64,000 bases of DNA from Nostocoides sp. Soil756 (GCF_001428065.1 NZ_LMSE01000002.1:1017713-1081712); one strand, 5' to 3'. Numbered from the stretch's first letter, positions 32,593-44,259 are shown. The notes: generated by a model from the sequence alone, not told the origin. Translations and numbers: made by a program.

Positions 32593-32915
32593 CCCAGACC
32601 ACCAGCCCCAGCAACGTCGCGGACGTCGAGGAGGCTCTGCGCGACGTCGTCGACCCCGAGCTCGGGATCAACGTCGTCGACCTCGGCCTCGTCTACGGCA
32701 TCACCGTCGACCCGCAGAACCACGCCGTCATCGACATGACCCTCACCTCGGCGGCCTGCCCGCTCACCGACGTCATCGAGGACCAGGTGCAGCAGAGCCT
32801 CGAGGGCCTGGTCACCGGCCACCGCATCAACTGGGTGTGGATGCCGCCGTGGGGCCCCGACAAGATCACCGACGACGGCCGCGAGCAGCTGCGCGCCCTC
32901 GGCTTCAACATCTGA
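32589..32915 (+). CDS. sufT: Fe-S maturation factor SufT (DUF59/MIP18)
   Basis: 108-residue protein of the MIP18/DUF59 family, needed for maturation of Fe-S proteins under high demand. Motifs DPELGINVVDLGLVY and TSAACPLTDVIEDQV with the conserved Cys. GTG at 32589 overlaps the sufU stop (gtga). Last recognised suf gene; the next gene starts 15 nt later on the same strand. Confidence 0.94.
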   Translation: MTQTTSPSNVADVEEALRDVVDPELGINVVDLGLVYGITVDPQNHAVIDMTLTSAACPLTDVIEDQVQQSLEGLVTGHRINWVWMPPWGPDKITDDGREQLRALGFNI

Positions 32916-32930
32916 GCCGCGCCCACTGCC

Positions 32931-33452
32931 ATGAGCACGCGCGTCGTGGAGGTCGGCCCCGACCGCTACGACCGCTGGCGAGAGCGCTTCGACGCCAACA
33001 ACCCCGGCGGCCCCCAGCGGGTCGTCGGGGTCGCGCGTTTCGAGCACGACCCGCTGGCGCTGCTCCTGGTCCGGCGTGGTGGCTACGCGGTGGGGACGGC
33101 GGCGGCCGGCGCGCTGACCGCCCACAAGTGCGGCACCCGCTACGTGCAGTCGCGCACTGCCGCCGGTGGCTGGTCCCAGCAGCGGTTCGCGCGACGCCGC
33201 GGCAACCAGGCCGACGAGCTGGTCGGTGCCGTCGCCGAGCACGCCGTACGGCTGCTGCGGGGGAGCGGGGCGCAGGGGCTGGTGCTCGGTGGTGACCGCA
33301 CCCTGGCCGAGGCCGTGCTCGCGGACGACCGGCTCGCGCCCCTGCGCGACCTGCCCCGCCGCGAGCTCTACGACCTGCCCGACCCGCGGCTGGCCGTGCT
33401 CGAGCAGGCCCTGGCCCGGGCGCGGGCCGTGCGGGTGACCATCGAGGAGTGA
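32931..33452 (+). CDS. VLRF1-type peptidyl-tRNA hydrolase (actinobacterial Vms1-like release factor)
   Basis: 173 residues resembling the actinobacterial branch of the Vms1/VLRF1 family, relatives of eRF1 that release stalled nascent chains from ribosomes. The diagnostic stretch is GTRYVQSRTAAGGWSQQRF followed by ARRRGNQ (about residues 68-93), with the Gln where the eRF1 GGQ glutamine would act. The rest is an RNase H-like VLRF1 core. It is 15 nt after sufT, so probably cotranscribed with the suf genes. Ribosome-rescue function is inferred from the family. Confidence 0.85.
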   Translation: MSTRVVEVGPDRYDRWRERFDANNPGGPQRVVGVARFEHDPLALLLVRRGGYAVGTAAAGALTAHKCGTRYVQSRTAAGGWSQQRFARRRGNQADELVGAVAEHAVRLLRGSGAQGLVLGGDRTLAEAVLADDRLAPLRDLPRRELYDLPDPRLAVLEQALARARAVRVTIEE

Positions 33453-33459
33453 GGCCGCC

Positions 33460-34020
33460 TCAGAGGAACTGGGCGGGGTCGAACTCGTCGATCGGGATGA
33501 TCCGCACCCGGGGGAGGCGCTCGTTGAAGGCCGCGACGTCGTACTCGAGGTCGAAGGTCTCGAGCCCGCGCTCGACCAGCGGGGCGAACAGGTGGTTGCG
33601 GAACTCGGTGAACCCGGCGACCCCCACCCGGCGGCCGTCGAGCAGGGCCTCCACCTCGCCGACGAAGTCGCCGTCGTTGCTGACCAGCAGCGCGTCGGCC
33701 TCGCGGTCCTTCAGCGCCGTCAGGGTGCGCTGGATGGCGATGTCGACGACCTTCTCGCCGGGCGCCCCCGACAGCGGCACGGGGCGGTAGCCGATCGCCA
33801 GCAGCGCCTGCACGAAGGTCATCGGCAGCTCGCTGTTGGCGGCCAGGAAGAACAGGCCCACCGCGGGCTGGTCCCAGCGGTCCTGCGCGAACTGCAGCAG
33901 GCGCTCCCAGCGCGGGCGCTCCTCGGGGCGGGGCCGGCGCCCCAGGATGGACGTGCCCAGCGTGGCGTCGATGTTCTCGCCGTCGACGAGGACGTAGGTG
34001 GAGCGCGGGGCGTCGGCCAT
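33460..34020 (-). CDS. NYN domain (PIN-like) ribonuclease-fold protein
   Basis: 186 residues. NYN domains are Mg-dependent RNA-cutting folds. Acidic residues sit at the expected places: VLVDGENID near the N-terminus and LVSNDGDFVGEVEALL in the middle, with GEKVVDIAIQ between. A C-terminal extension follows (LFAPLVERGLETFDLEYD). The ATG at 34020 lies 7 nt after a TACGCT -10 box. Convergent with the VLRF1 gene with a 7-bp gap. RNA target unknown. Confidence 0.85.
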   Translation of the reverse strand: MADAPRSTYVLVDGENIDATLGTSILGRRPRPEERPRWERLLQFAQDRWDQPAVGLFFLAANSELPMTFVQALLAIGYRPVPLSGAPGEKVVDIAIQRTLTALKDREADALLVSNDGDFVGEVEALLDGRRVGVAGFTEFRNHLFAPLVERGLETFDLEYDVAAFNERLPRVRIIPIDEFDPAQFL

Positions 34021-34026
34021 GGTGGC

Positions 34027-34032
34027 AGCGTA
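34027..34032 (-). promoter_or_regulatory. -10 box of the NYN gene
   Basis: TACGCT ends 7 nt before the ATG on the minus strand, which fits a leaderless message. Confidence 0.45.
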
Positions 34033-34055
34033 CGGCGCGGCGCGCCCCGGCGCGC

Positions 34056-34454
34056 TCAGCCGCGAGGGGTGATGCGCAGGATGACGCGGTCGGTGTGCCC
34101 GCGCCGCATCACCCGCTCGATGCCCATGACGAGGCGGAACTGGAGCTTGTACTTCGCGGCCAGGATGCGATGGGCGTGCGCCTCGGTCTCGGCCGACTCC
34201 TCGACCACGGCGCGGCCGAGGACGACGGGCGCGCCCTCGGGGACGGTGCCGCGGCGCGAGCACGGGCGCAGCTCGACCTCGGGGTTGTGCCGCAGCCGCT
34301 TGACCTTGCCGCTACCGGTGGGGGTGGTGACGACCAGCGACCCGTCGCCGGAGTGGGCGACCCAGACCGGCGTCGCCACCGGGATGCCGTTGCGGCGGAA
34401 GGTGGTCAGCGACACGAAGTCCTCGTCGCCGACCCGGGTCCAGGTGTCGTCCAT
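34056..34454 (-). CDS. PPOX-class F420-dependent oxidoreductase
   Basis: 132 residues of the pyridoxamine-phosphate-oxidase-like split-barrel fold. VSLTTFRRNGIPVATPVWV at the N-terminus and LVVTTPTGSGKVKRLRHNP match the actinobacterial F420-binding subgroup. Substrate not readable. Possibly acts in F420H2-dependent reductions or, like some members, biliverdin reduction. The gene stands apart between the NYN gene and a divergent DUF1801 gene. Confidence 0.85.
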   Translation of the reverse strand: MDDTWTRVGDEDFVSLTTFRRNGIPVATPVWVAHSGDGSLVVTTPTGSGKVKRLRHNPEVELRPCSRRGTVPEGAPVVLGRAVVEESAETEAHAHRILAAKYKLQFRLVMGIERVMRRGHTDRVILRITPRG

Positions 34455-34589
34455 GGGCCCACTCTGTCACCCGTGGCGGCGGCCGACGGCCACGACGGTC
34501 CCGCCGGGGTCGGTCAGGACCGGAGAAGCGAGGCGAGCCGCAGCGCGGCACCATGGGACGGGAACGCACCGACGACCGGGAGGACCACC

Positions 34590-35039
34590 GTGAGCCCCAC
34601 CCAGAGGAAGACCGCCCGCAGCAGCGAGGTGCTGAGCGAGGCCGAGAAGGCCGCCATGAAGGAGACCGTGGCCGAGCGCCGTGCGCGGGCCAAGGGCGCC
34701 AAGGCCGAGGACGACGTCGCGGCCGTGCTGGCGGCCATCGCGAAGATGACCGACGACGACCGGGCCCTGTGCGCCCGCCTGCACGAGGTCATCACGGCCG
34801 CCGCCCCCGAGCTCGCGCCGCGCACCTGGTACGGCATGCCCGCCTACGCCAAGGACGGCAAGGTGCTGCTCGCCGTGAAGAACTCGGGCAAGTTCGGGAT
34901 GCGCTACACCAGCCTGGAGTTCCAGGACGTCGCGCGGCTCGACGACGGGTCGATGTGGCCGGTGTCGTGGGCGGTCCAGCAGCTCACCGCGGCCGGCGAG
35001 AAGCAGGTGGCCGACCTCGTGCGGCGGGCCGTGGGCTGA
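34590..35039 (+). CDS. DUF1801/YdhG-like protein
   Basis: 149 residues. The first 50 are strongly charged and Lys/Arg/Ala-rich (EKAAMKETVAERRARAKGAK). The domain has APRTWYGMPAYAKDGKVLL and MRYTSLEFQD, typical of the DUF1801 fold related to frataxin-like YdhG proteins. Start GTG at 34590, with GGGAGG about 7 nt upstream. Function unknown; some relatives are called iron chaperones by fold only. Confidence 0.75.
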   Translation: MSPTQRKTARSSEVLSEAEKAAMKETVAERRARAKGAKAEDDVAAVLAAIAKMTDDDRALCARLHEVITAAAPELAPRTWYGMPAYAKDGKVLLAVKNSGKFGMRYTSLEFQDVARLDDGSMWPVSWAVQQLTAAGEKQVADLVRRAVG

Positions 35040-35051
35040 CCGCCCGCGCGC

Positions 35052-35966
35052 TCAGCTCTCGACCGAGGGCACCGAGAAGGTGTCGCAGCGGTTGAGGTCA
35101 CCGCTCTGGTAGCCGGTGAGGAACCAGGTCTGGCGGGACTTCGACGAGCCGTGCGTCCAGGACTCGGGCGTGACCCGACCGGTGGCCGCCTTCTGGATGG
35201 TGTCGTCGCCCACGGCCGCGGCTGCCGACAGGGCCGAGCGGATGTCCTGGTCGGTGAGCGGCTTGAGGAAGGGGGTGCCCCCGGCATCCGGCACGCTCGA
35301 GGCGTGCTGGGCCCACACCCCGGCGAGGCAGTCGGCCATCAGCTCGGTGCGCACCGAGCCCGACTCCGCGCCCTGCGGGTCCTGCTGGGCCCGGTTGAGC
35401 AGGCCCAGCTGGTCCTGCAGCGCGTGGCCGTACTCGTGCGCCACGACGTACTCCTGGGCCAGCGCGCCGTCGTCGGCGCCGAAGCGCGAGGTCAGCAGGT
35501 CGAAGAAGCTCGCGTCGATGTACACCTTCTTGTCCAGCGGGCAGTAGAAGGGGCCCACCTCGTTGCTCGCGGTGCCGCAGGCCGACTGGGTCTGCCCGCT
35601 GTAGAGCACTGTCTGGGTCGGCTGCCACTCGTACTTCGAGCTCTTGAGCTCGCCCGCCCAGAAGGCCTGCACCGAGTTGACGGTGCCGACCACGCGGCAC
35701 TCCACCCGCGCGTTCGCGTCGGCGCCGGTCCGGCAGTCGGCGAAGGCGGAGGAGTCGGTCGAGCCGCCGGCCTGCACCTGACCGGGATCCGACGTGCCGC
35801 CCCCGGTGGGGATGGACGAGGGGTCGATGCCGAACACCAGGAGCAGGATCGTGATGATGATGCCGCCGAGGCCGCCGCCGACGACCAGCCCACCGGGAGC
35901 GCCACCACCGCCGCCACCCCCGCTGACCTGCGAGGTGTCGAGACGCGCGTTCTCGTTGAAGCTCAT
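35052..35966 (-). CDS. YpfJ-family neutral zinc metallopeptidase
   Basis: 304 residues. An N-terminal Gly-rich cytoplasmic tail (SGGGGGGGAPGG) is followed by one membrane helix (GGIIITILLLVFG) and an extracytoplasmic domain with the zinc-binding HEYGH motif near residue 176 and a downstream ELMADCLAGVWA carrying the third ligand. Several paired Cys suggest disulfides outside the cell. Family function is unclear. Convergent with the DUF1801 gene, 12 bp apart. Confidence 0.92.
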   Translation of the reverse strand: MSFNENARLDTSQVSGGGGGGGAPGGLVVGGGLGGIIITILLLVFGIDPSSIPTGGGTSDPGQVQAGGSTDSSAFADCRTGADANARVECRVVGTVNSVQAFWAGELKSSKYEWQPTQTVLYSGQTQSACGTASNEVGPFYCPLDKKVYIDASFFDLLTSRFGADDGALAQEYVVAHEYGHALQDQLGLLNRAQQDPQGAESGSVRTELMADCLAGVWAQHASSVPDAGGTPFLKPLTDQDIRSALSAAAAVGDDTIQKAATGRVTPESWTHGSSKSRQTWFLTGYQSGDLNRCDTFSVPSVES

Positions 35967-36012
35967 CGGGGGCCTCCGTCGTCGCCGTGCCGGAGTCGTC
36001 CCCGGCCCGCCT

Positions 36013-36018
36013 TAGACT
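36013..36018 (+). promoter_or_regulatory. -10 box upstream of the ABC-F gene
   Basis: TAGACT about 75 nt before the ABC-F GTG. The leader of about 68 nt carries a Shine-Dalgarno (gaagga). ABC-F genes are often controlled by leader attenuation, but no leader peptide is obvious here. Confidence 0.4.
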
Positions 36019-36092
36019 AGGGGCGACCACGCGCTGCTGGGCACCACCGTCGCTCCCGTCCGCGCGCGTCGCCCCCGACCGAAGGACCCCCT

Positions 36093-37677
<1,585 letters not shown>

Positions 37678-37691
<14 letters not shown>

Positions 37692-38562
37692 CCTCGGCTC
37701 CGAGCGTGCGCAGCACGTGCCGGGTGATGTCGGCCCGGCCCCTGGCGCCCTCGGGCGTGGGCAGCAGCGGGTAGTCGTGCGGCGAGCCCGGCTCGACGTG
37801 GACCACGAGGTCGGCATCGGCCGGCGCCAGCGCGCGTAGCCGGTCGCAGTCGGGGCGGCAGATGTCGCGGGACCCGACGAGCACCAGGGTCGGCGGCAGG
37901 TCCTCGAGCGGTCCGAACAGCGGGCTGACGGCCGGGTCGGCGGGGTCGAGGCCACCGGCCCACTGCCGGGCGATGGGCCGCATCCCGGCCGGCGTGAGCC
38001 ACGGGTCCTGCCGGGCGACCCGCTCGACCTCGGGGTTGCCCAGCGACAGGTCGAGCCAGGGCGCGACGAGGGTGAGCCCGGCGACGACGCCGTCACCGCG
38101 ATGCCGCTGCGCCATCAGCAGGGCGAGGGTGCCCCCGGCCGAGTCGCCGACCAGGTACAGCGGCGCCTCCGCGCCCAGCCGCGCCGTCGCCGCGTCCAGG
38201 AAGCGCCACGCGTCGGTGTACACGGCCGCCGGTGCCAGCGGGTAGCGCGGCACGTGGACCGTGCGCCCGGTCGACTCCACGAGGTGCTCGACGAGCCCCC
38301 AGTGCGGGGCCTGGATGCCGTTGATGAAGGCCCCGCCGTGCAGCAGCACCAGCGCACCGGGCCCTTCGCCGGATCCGGCGACCGTCACGAGCTCGCCGCC
38401 CTCGAACGACGCCGTGGTGGCGCGGGCGGCCAGCCCTTCGGGCATGGGCACCGCGGGGTAGCCGTGGGCCATGCTGTGCAGGCCGGCCTCGACGGTGCGG
38501 TACCGGTGCTTGCGCGTGGCGCGCAGCCGGGCCCGGGCCACCAGTGTCTGCCAGCTGGTCAT
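37678..38562 (-). CDS. Alpha/beta-hydrolase, HSL-like esterase
   Basis: 294 residues. Oxyanion-hole motif LLHGGAFING and nucleophile elbow VGDSAGGTLAL mark the hormone-sensitive-lipase group. Probable acid and base are in VLVGSRDICRPD and GSPHDYPLL. No signal peptide. Substrate unknown, likely short-chain esters. It follows the TrpB-like gene by 13 nt on the same strand, so the two may be cotranscribed. Confidence 0.9.
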
Positions 38563-38575
38563 GCGGGGCCCCCGG

Positions 38576-40003
38576 TCATCCCGGGATGCTCGGCAGCTTG
38601 GTGAGGGCCCGCGCCACCGACTCCTGCAGCTCGCTGTCGTCCCAGGTGTGGTCGACGAGGTCGCCGCGCAGGTAGGCGTCGTACGCGGGCAGGTCGAGGT
38701 GGCCGTGCCCGCACAGGGCCGTGAGGATGACCTTCTCCTCGCCGGTCTCGACGCACCGGATGGCCTCGTCGACCGCGGCCGCCAGGGCGTGGGTCGGCTC
38801 GGGGGCCGGGACGATGCCCTCGGTGCGGGCGAAGAGCACCCCGGCGGCGAAGCACTCCTTCTGGGTGCGCGCCTCGGCCTCGATGTGCCCCTGGTCGTAG
38901 AGGTGGCTGATCAGCGGGCTCATCCCGTGGTAGCGCAGCCCGCCGGCGTGGATCGGGTCGGGGATGAAGTCGTGCCCGAGGGTGTGCATCTTCAGCAGCG
39001 GGGTGAGCCCGGCCACGTCGCCGAAGTCGTACGCGTAGGTGCCCTGGGTCAGCGAGGGGCACGAGGCGGGCTCGACGGCGCGGATGACGGGGCCGGCACC
39101 GCCATCGGCCAGCTTCTCGCGGATGAAGGGGAAGGTGAGGCCGCCGAAGTTCGAGCCGCCGCCGGTGCAGCCGACGATGAGATCGACGACCTCGCCGATC
39201 TTGGCGAGCTGGAGCAGCGCCTCCTCGCCGATGATCGTCTGGTGCAGCAGCACGTGGTTGAGCACCGAGCCGAGCGCGTAGTTGACGGTGGGGTCCTGGG
39301 CGGCCACCTCGACGGCCTCGCTGATCGCCAGCCCGAGCGAGCCGGGGGAGTCGGGGTCGCTCGCCAGCATCGCCCGGCCGGCCTCGGTGAGGTCGGACGG
39401 GCTGGGGTGCACCGTGCCGCCGAAGGTCTCCATCATGATCTTGCGGTAGGGCTTGGCGTCGTACGAGGCGCGGACCTGCCAGATCTCGCACTCGAGGTCG
39501 AACTGGGCGCACGCGAAGGCCAGCGAGGTGCCCCACTGGCCGGCGCCCGTCTCGGTGGTCAGCTTCCGGATGCCGGCCTTGGCGTTGTAGTAGGCCTGCG
39601 GGACAGCCGTGTTGGGCTTGTGTGAGCCGGCCGGCGAGACGCCCTCGTACTTGTAGTAGATGCGGGCGGGCGTCCCGAGGGCTTTCTCGAGCCGGTGGGC
39701 CCGGAACAGCGGCGAGGGCCGCCACAGCTTGTAGACGTCGAGGACCTCGGCCGGGATGTCGATGTACTGCTCGGTGGAGACCTCCTGCGCGATGAGGTCC
39801 ATCGGGAAGAGCGCCGCCAGGTCCTCGGGCCCCACGGGCTGCCCGGTGCCGGGGTGCAGCGGCGGCGGGGGAGGGGTGGGCAGGTCGTGCAGGATGTTGT
39901 ACCAGCGCGTGGGCATCTCGTCCTCGTCGAGCAGGACCTTGTGGCGCAGGGCGTCGGGCACGGGGAGCCTCCGGGGCATCGATGGCGGGGCGGGTGTCGT
40001 CAT
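38576..40003 (-). CDS. TrpB-like PLP-dependent enzyme (TrpB2 type)
   Basis: About 475 residues. Resembles the TrpB2 branch of tryptophan synthase beta chains. PLP lysine in [15 protein letters not shown], phosphate loop [10 protein letters not shown] near the middle, and [15 protein letters not shown] between. TrpB2 proteins can join indole and serine, but many lack a TrpA partner and their physiological role is unclear; no trpA or other trp gene is nearby. ATG at 40003 is used; an in-frame ATG at 39979 is equally possible. Neither has a strong Shine-Dalgarno. Divergent from the ABC exporter gene. Confidence 0.9.
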   Translation of the reverse strand: MTTPAPPSMPRRLPVPDALRHKVLLDEDEMPTRWYNILHDLPTPPPPPLHPGTGQPVGPEDLAALFPMDLIAQEVSTEQYIDIPAEVLDVYKLWRPSPLFRAHRLEKALGTPARIYYKYEGVSPAGSHKPNTAVPQAYYNAKAGIRKLTTETGAGQWGTSLAFACAQFDLECEIWQVRASYDAKPYRKIMMETFGGTVHPSPSDLTEAGRAMLASDPDSPGSLGLAISEAVEVAAQDPTVNYALGSVLNHVLLHQTIIGEEALLQLAKIGEVVDLIVGCTGGGSNFGGLTFPFIREKLADGGAGPVIRAVEPASCPSLTQGTYAYDFGDVAGLTPLLKMHTLGHDFIPDPIHAGGLRYHGMSPLISHLYDQGHIEAEARTQKECFAAGVLFARTEGIVPAPEPTHALAAAVDEAIRCVETGEEKVILTALCGHGHLDLPAYDAYLRGDLVDHTWDDSELQESVARALTKLPSIPG

Positions 40004-40108
40004 CGTCGGTGCTGGACGGGGCGGGCACAAGGGGGTGCCCACGGCCGTGGAACACCTGTCGGGGCGCGGTGGTTGACTCACGGGACCGACGACGAGGAGC
40101 ACACACCG

Positions 40109-41998
40109 GTGAGCATGCAAGGGTGGCAGGCGCTGCACAGCCTGAGCAGGGACGCGAGCGTCAAGGAGCGTCGCCTGACCCCCGGCACGACCCGGCGCGT
40201 CCTCGGGTACGCGCGTCCCTACAAGACGGCCATCGCGTGGTTCCTCGCCCTGGTCGTCGTCGAGTCGGTGCTCGTCGTGGCCACGCCGCTGCTGCTGAAG
40301 TCGCTCATCGACGACGGCATCTACCCCAAGGACTCCGCCGTCGTCGTGCGGCTGTCCCTGCTGGTCGCCGGCATCGCCGTCCTGGGCGGGGTGCTCACCC
40401 TGGTCGAGCGCTGGTTCTCGGCCCGCATCGGCGAGGGCCTCATCTACGACCTGCGCACGCAGGTCTTCTCCCACGTGCTGCGTCAGCCCGTCGCGTTCTT
40501 CACCCGGGCCCAGACCGGGGCCCTGGTCACCCGCCTCGGCAACGACGTCATCGGCGCCCAGCAGGCGTTCACCTCCGTCCTCTCCAGCGTCGTGAGCAAC
40601 GCCATCACCCTGGTGCTCATCGTGGTCGCGATGGCCTCGCTGTCGTGGCAGCTCACCCTGGCCGCCCTGGCCCTGGTGCCGTTCTTCCTCGTGCCGGCCC
40701 GGTTCATGGGCCGCCGCCTCGCGAGCCTGGCGCACGAGCAGATGGTCACCAACGCCGACCTCGGCACCCGGATGACCGAGCGCTTCAACGTCGCGGGGGC
40801 GCTGCTGGTCAAGCTCTTCGGCCGCCCCGTGGTCGAGGACGACGAGTACGCCGCGCGGGCCGCCCGGGTGCGCGACATCGGCGTGCGCATCGCCGTGAAC
40901 CGGTCGGTCTTCTTCGTCGCGCTCACGCTCGTGGCCTCGCTGGCCACCGCCATGGTCTACGGCGCGGGCGGCCTGATGGCGGTCGACGGCACCCTCACCG
41001 TGGGGACCCTCATCGCCCTCACCGCGCTCCTGGCCCGCCTCTACGGCCCGCTGACGGCCATCTCCAACGTGCGCGTCGACATCATGACCGCCCTGGTGTC
41101 CTTCGAGCGGGTCTTCGAGGTCCTCGACCTCAGGCCGCTGGTCGCCGAGGCCCCCGACGCCCGCCCGGTGCCGCCGGGCCCGGTGCGGGTCGAGGTCGAC
41201 GACGTCGCCTTCTCCTACCCCTCGGCCGACGAGGTGTCGCTGGCCTCCCTCGAGAGCACCGCCTCGGGCGACCGGCGGGCCGGCGGCCCCGTCCTGCGCG
41301 AGGTCTCCTTCACCGTCGAGCCGGGCAGCCTGGTCGCGCTGGTCGGGCCCAGCGGGGCGGGCAAGACCACCATCACCTCGCTGGTGGCACGCCTCTACGA
41401 CCCGACGTCCGGCTCCATCCGCATCAACGGCGTCGACCTGCGCGAGGCCCGCACCGAGTCGCTGCACGACGCGGTCGGGGTCGTCACCCAGGACGCCCAC
41501 CTGTTCCACGACACCATCCGCGCCAACCTGGCCTACGCCGCCCCCGCCGCCACCGAGGCCGACATGGTCGCGGCCCTGAAGGCGGCCCAGGTGTGGCCGC
41601 TGGTCGACTCGCTGCCCTCCGGGCTCGAGACCGTGGTCGGCGACCGGGGCCACCGGCTCTCCGGCGGCGAGAAGCAGCGGCTGGCCATCGCCCGCCTGCT
41701 GCTCAAGGGCCCCGGGCTCATCGTGCTCGACGAGGCCACCGCCCACCTCGACAGTGAGTCCGAGCAGGCCCTGCAGCGGGCCCTCGACGAGGCGCTGCGC
41801 GACCGCTCGGCCCTGGTCATCGCGCACCGCCTGTCCACCGTGCGGCACGCCGACCAGATCCTGGTCGTCGACGACGGCCGCATCGTCGAGCGGGGCACCC
41901 ACGCCGAGCTCGTGGCGGCCGACGGCCTCTACGCCGAGCTGTACCGCACCCAGTTCGACGACGAGCTCGGCGAGGTCCTCGACCAGAGCCACGCCTGA
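40109..41998 (+). CDS. ABC exporter, fused membrane and ATPase domains
   Basis: 629 residues, MsbA/LmrA-like half-transporter. The N-terminal domain has six helices ([31 protein letters not shown] and others). The ATPase has [21 protein letters not shown] and [15 protein letters not shown] at 40109 is preferred to ATG at 40115 because GAGGAG lies 9 nt before it. Probably works as a homodimer. Substrate unknown; drugs or lipids are typical. Confidence 0.92.
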   Translation: MSMQGWQALHSLSRDASVKERRLTPGTTRRVLGYARPYKTAIAWFLALVVVESVLVVATPLLLKSLIDDGIYPKDSAVVVRLSLLVAGIAVLGGVLTLVERWFSARIGEGLIYDLRTQVFSHVLRQPVAFFTRAQTGALVTRLGNDVIGAQQAFTSVLSSVVSNAITLVLIVVAMASLSWQLTLAALALVPFFLVPARFMGRRLASLAHEQMVTNADLGTRMTERFNVAGALLVKLFGRPVVEDDEYAARAARVRDIGVRIAVNRSVFFVALTLVASLATAMVYGAGGLMAVDGTLTVGTLIALTALLARLYGPLTAISNVRVDIMTALVSFERVFEVLDLRPLVAEAPDARPVPPGPVRVEVDDVAFSYPSADEVSLASLESTASGDRRAGGPVLREVSFTVEPGSLVALVGPSGAGKTTITSLVARLYDPTSGSIRINGVDLREARTESLHDAVGVVTQDAHLFHDTIRANLAYAAPAATEADMVAALKAAQVWPLVDSLPSGLETVVGDRGHRLSGGEKQRLAIARLLLKGPGLIVLDEATAHLDSESEQALQRALDEALRDRSALVIAHRLSTVRHADQILVVDDGRIVERGTHAELVAADGLYAELYRTQFDDELGEVLDQSHA

Positions 41999-42050
41999 GC
42001 GTCCCGCGGGCGCGCGACCGGGCCGTGCGGTCCGCCCGCGCGGCTCAGGC
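41993..42050. terminator. Bidirectional hairpin between the ABC exporter and DUF2252 genes
   Basis: Arms gcctgagc (41993-42000) and gctcaggc (42043-42050) are perfect. A second matched pair (gcgggcg 42006-42012 and cgcccgc 42033-42039) lies inside. The TGA of the exporter and the stop of the facing gene both lie in the outer arms. Confidence 0.5.
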
Positions 42051-43388
42051 GGGGGCCACGTGCTCGAAGGCCCCGCCCCGGAAGGCGTCGACGAACAGCC
42101 GGTGGTCCTCGCGGGCCCTGCGTGAGTAGTCGCGGGCGAACTCGACCATCGTCGACACGAGCGCGTCCCCGTCGCCGCCCACGCTCGAGCCGACCGCGTC
42201 CTCGACACTGACGCTCACGAGGTCCTGGTCCGACTCGCTGTCGGCGACGCAGTGGATCTTGGCGGTCGCCCGGCCCAGCTGCGGCAGGAGGACCTCGAGG
42301 TCGGCCGGCTCCGAGACCTCGTCCCACGACAGGTCGGCCTCGTAGGGGGAGACCTGGCTGACGACGTAGCCCACGGTCCCCTCGGCGCCCTCGAGCGAGG
42401 TCCAGCCCAGGAACCGGTCGGCGTGGGCCTGCAGGGCCCGCTGCGAGATGGCGGTGCGGTGGCCGTGGTGGTCGAAGTAGGCGGCGCCGCGCTCGTCGTG
42501 GACCACGCGGCTCGGCGCGGCGACGTTGCCCTGCTTCATCGACAGCACCACGTCGTTGTCCAGCGCCTGGGTGAAGCCCTCGATCAGCACGCTGTAGGCG
42601 GGCAGCCCCGCGCTGCCGATCCCGAATCCGGAGCGGCCCACCACGTCGAGCACGTCGAAGGTCACCGTGCCTCGGTGCTGCGGAGGCAGGGTGTCCAGGT
42701 AGGCGGCGAAGGCGGCCCGCACCCGCTCCTCCTCGTCGGCCTCGAGGCGCCGTACCCCGCCGACGTCGGCGAAGCGCCGCCGGTAGTCCTCGACCACCGT
42801 CATCGACTCGAGCATCTCGAAGCGCGTCGACATCTTGGCCCGGCGCAGGGCGTCGAGGGCGGCGCCCTGCGCGGTCTCGAGGGTCAGGGCCCACTGCGAG
42901 TCGTCGTCCACCCCGCGGTAGTGCTCGATCTGCTCGAGGTAGGCGCGCACGTAGCGGCCGACGAGGTCGTCGATCACGTCGTCGGGCAGTGCCTTCTGCC
43001 AGCACAGCAGCGACAGGCTGGCGACGAAGCGCAGCAGGTCCCACGTCCAGTGCCCGAGGTAGGCCTCGTCGAAGTCGTTGACGTCGAAGACCAGCCGGCC
43101 GTCGGCGTCGAGGTAGGTGCCGAAGTTCTCGGCGTGCAGGTCGCCCTGGATCCACACCCGCGAGGAGTCGTCGTCGACCCATCGGTGGTCGACGTCGGCG
43201 TAGGCGCCGCCCTCGCCGAGGTCGGCGTAGAACAGGCAGGCCGAGCCGCGGTAGAACGCGAACGGGTCCCGGGCCATCTTGCGGAACTTGGTGCGGAAGC
43301 CCTGGGGGTCGGCCACCATCAGCGGCTCGAAGGCCTTCAGGAGGGTCGTGACGATCAGGTCGGTACGGTCATCGGTGCTCGCAGGCAT
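42045..43388 (-). CDS. DUF2252 family protein
   Basis: 447 residues, common in actinobacteria and of unproven function. Contains [15 protein letters not shown] and [15 protein letters not shown], resembling the catalytic and metal loops of aminoglycoside-phosphotransferase/kinase folds, so a kinase-like activity is plausible. Start at ATG 43388, where CAGGGT sits 7 nt upstream; an earlier ATG at 43406 is less likely. No membrane segment. Confidence 0.88.
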   Translation of the reverse strand: MPASTDDRTDLIVTTLLKAFEPLMVADPQGFRTKFRKMARDPFAFYRGSACLFYADLGEGGAYADVDHRWVDDDSSRVWIQGDLHAENFGTYLDADGRLVFDVNDFDEAYLGHWTWDLLRFVASLSLLCWQKALPDDVIDDLVGRYVRAYLEQIEHYRGVDDDSQWALTLETAQGAALDALRRAKMSTRFEMLESMTVVEDYRRRFADVGGVRRLEADEEERVRAAFAAYLDTLPPQHRGTVTFDVLDVVGRSGFGIGSAGLPAYSVLIEGFTQALDNDVVLSMKQGNVAAPSRVVHDERGAAYFDHHGHRTAISQRALQAHADRFLGWTSLEGAEGTVGYVVSQVSPYEADLSWDEVSEPADLEVLLPQLGRATAKIHCVADSESDQDLVSVSVEDAVGSSVGGDGDALVSTMVEFARDYSRRAREDHRLFVDAFRGGAFEHVAPA

Positions 43389-43436
43389 GGCGGCACCCTG
43401 GCACACCAGGATGGGAGGAGACCGTGGTGCTCCGCC

Positions 43437-44234
43437 CTACTCGTCCTCCTCGTCCCAGACCCGCACCTTCTTGGGCTTGGGCGGGTACTTGACCGGGTCC
43501 GACAGCCGTTCCTCGCGCCGGATCCCGAAACCGACCAGGACGAAGCCCAGCACCGTCGAGGCCCACCACTGGTAGGCGTAGGCGAGGTGGGGGCCGAGGC
43601 TGCGGTCCGGGGGCAGCAGGGGCTCGGGGCGCGCCGGCGTCGAGCCATCGGGGAGGGTCTCGTGGTCGAGCAGCACGTAGGCCGGCAGCAGACGGTCGCC
43701 GAAGGCCTGCTCGGCATCGGCCACCGACACGTTGGCGATCTGGCCGGGGGAGGGGGGCTTGTCGCGCGAGGTCTCGGAGGGGCGCACCCAGCCGACCACC
43801 GTCACCGTCCCCGAAGGGGCGGGGGGCACGTCGGGCAGGACGCTGGCACCCTTCTCGGAGGCCGGCACCCACCCGCGGTCGACGAGCAGGTCCGGGCTCC
43901 CGTCGTCCGGGTGCAGCACCCAGAGCACCTCGAGCCCGACGGCCCCGTCGTTGGGGCGCCCCCGCACGAACAGCGGCCCGTCGACGTAGGTGCCGGTGGC
44001 GCGCACGCGGGTCCACTCATCGCCCCGGTCGAAGCCGCGCGGGGTGAGAACCTTCGACACCGGGACGGGGTCGGCGCGGTAGTGGGCGTCGAGCCGGGCG
44101 TTGCGCTCGACCTTGGCCTCGTAGCGGTGGTACTGCCAGAAGCCGAGGTGGTACGCGGCGACCGAGAAGAGCGCGGCCAGGACCAACGCGCCCAGCCATC
44201 GGGGAGTCAGGAGCCGGCGCAGCACTCCGTGCAC
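43437..44234 (-). CDS. SURF1 family cytochrome oxidase assembly protein
   Basis: 265 residues helping to assemble heme-copper oxidase, probably at the heme A step. One helix near each end (LGALVLAALFSVAAYHLGFW and TVLGFVLVGFGI) with an outside domain between holding the family's LLVDRGWVP and FVRGRPNDGAVGLEVLWVL. GTG at 44234 is used; GTG at 44225 would also do. Acts with CtaA and CtaB, encoded about 20 kb away. Divergent from moaA with 25 bp between starts. Confidence 0.92.
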   Translation of the reverse strand: MHGVLRRLLTPRWLGALVLAALFSVAAYHLGFWQYHRYEAKVERNARLDAHYRADPVPVSKVLTPRGFDRGDEWTRVRATGTYVDGPLFVRGRPNDGAVGLEVLWVLHPDDGSPDLLVDRGWVPASEKGASVLPDVPPAPSGTVTVVGWVRPSETSRDKPPSPGQIANVSVADAEQAFGDRLLPAYVLLDHETLPDGSTPARPEPLLPPDRSLGPHLAYAYQWWASTVLGFVLVGFGIRREERLSDPVKYPPKPKKVRVWDEEDE

Positions 44235-44245
44235 GCTACCCGTCG

Positions 44246-44251
44246 TAGGCT
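44246..44251 (+). promoter_or_regulatory. -10 box of moaA
   Basis: TAGGCT ends 9 nt before the moaA ATG; leaderless or nearly so. Confidence 0.5.
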
Positions 44252-44259
44252 GGACCCCG

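Noticed and set aside
38576-42208. A 1,210-codon minus-strand open frame covering the TrpB-like gene and the whole ABC exporter
   Set aside because: Only its 3' part is the TrpB-like protein. The rest is antisense to a well-defined ABC exporter and is low-complexity sequence typical of high-GC shadows.
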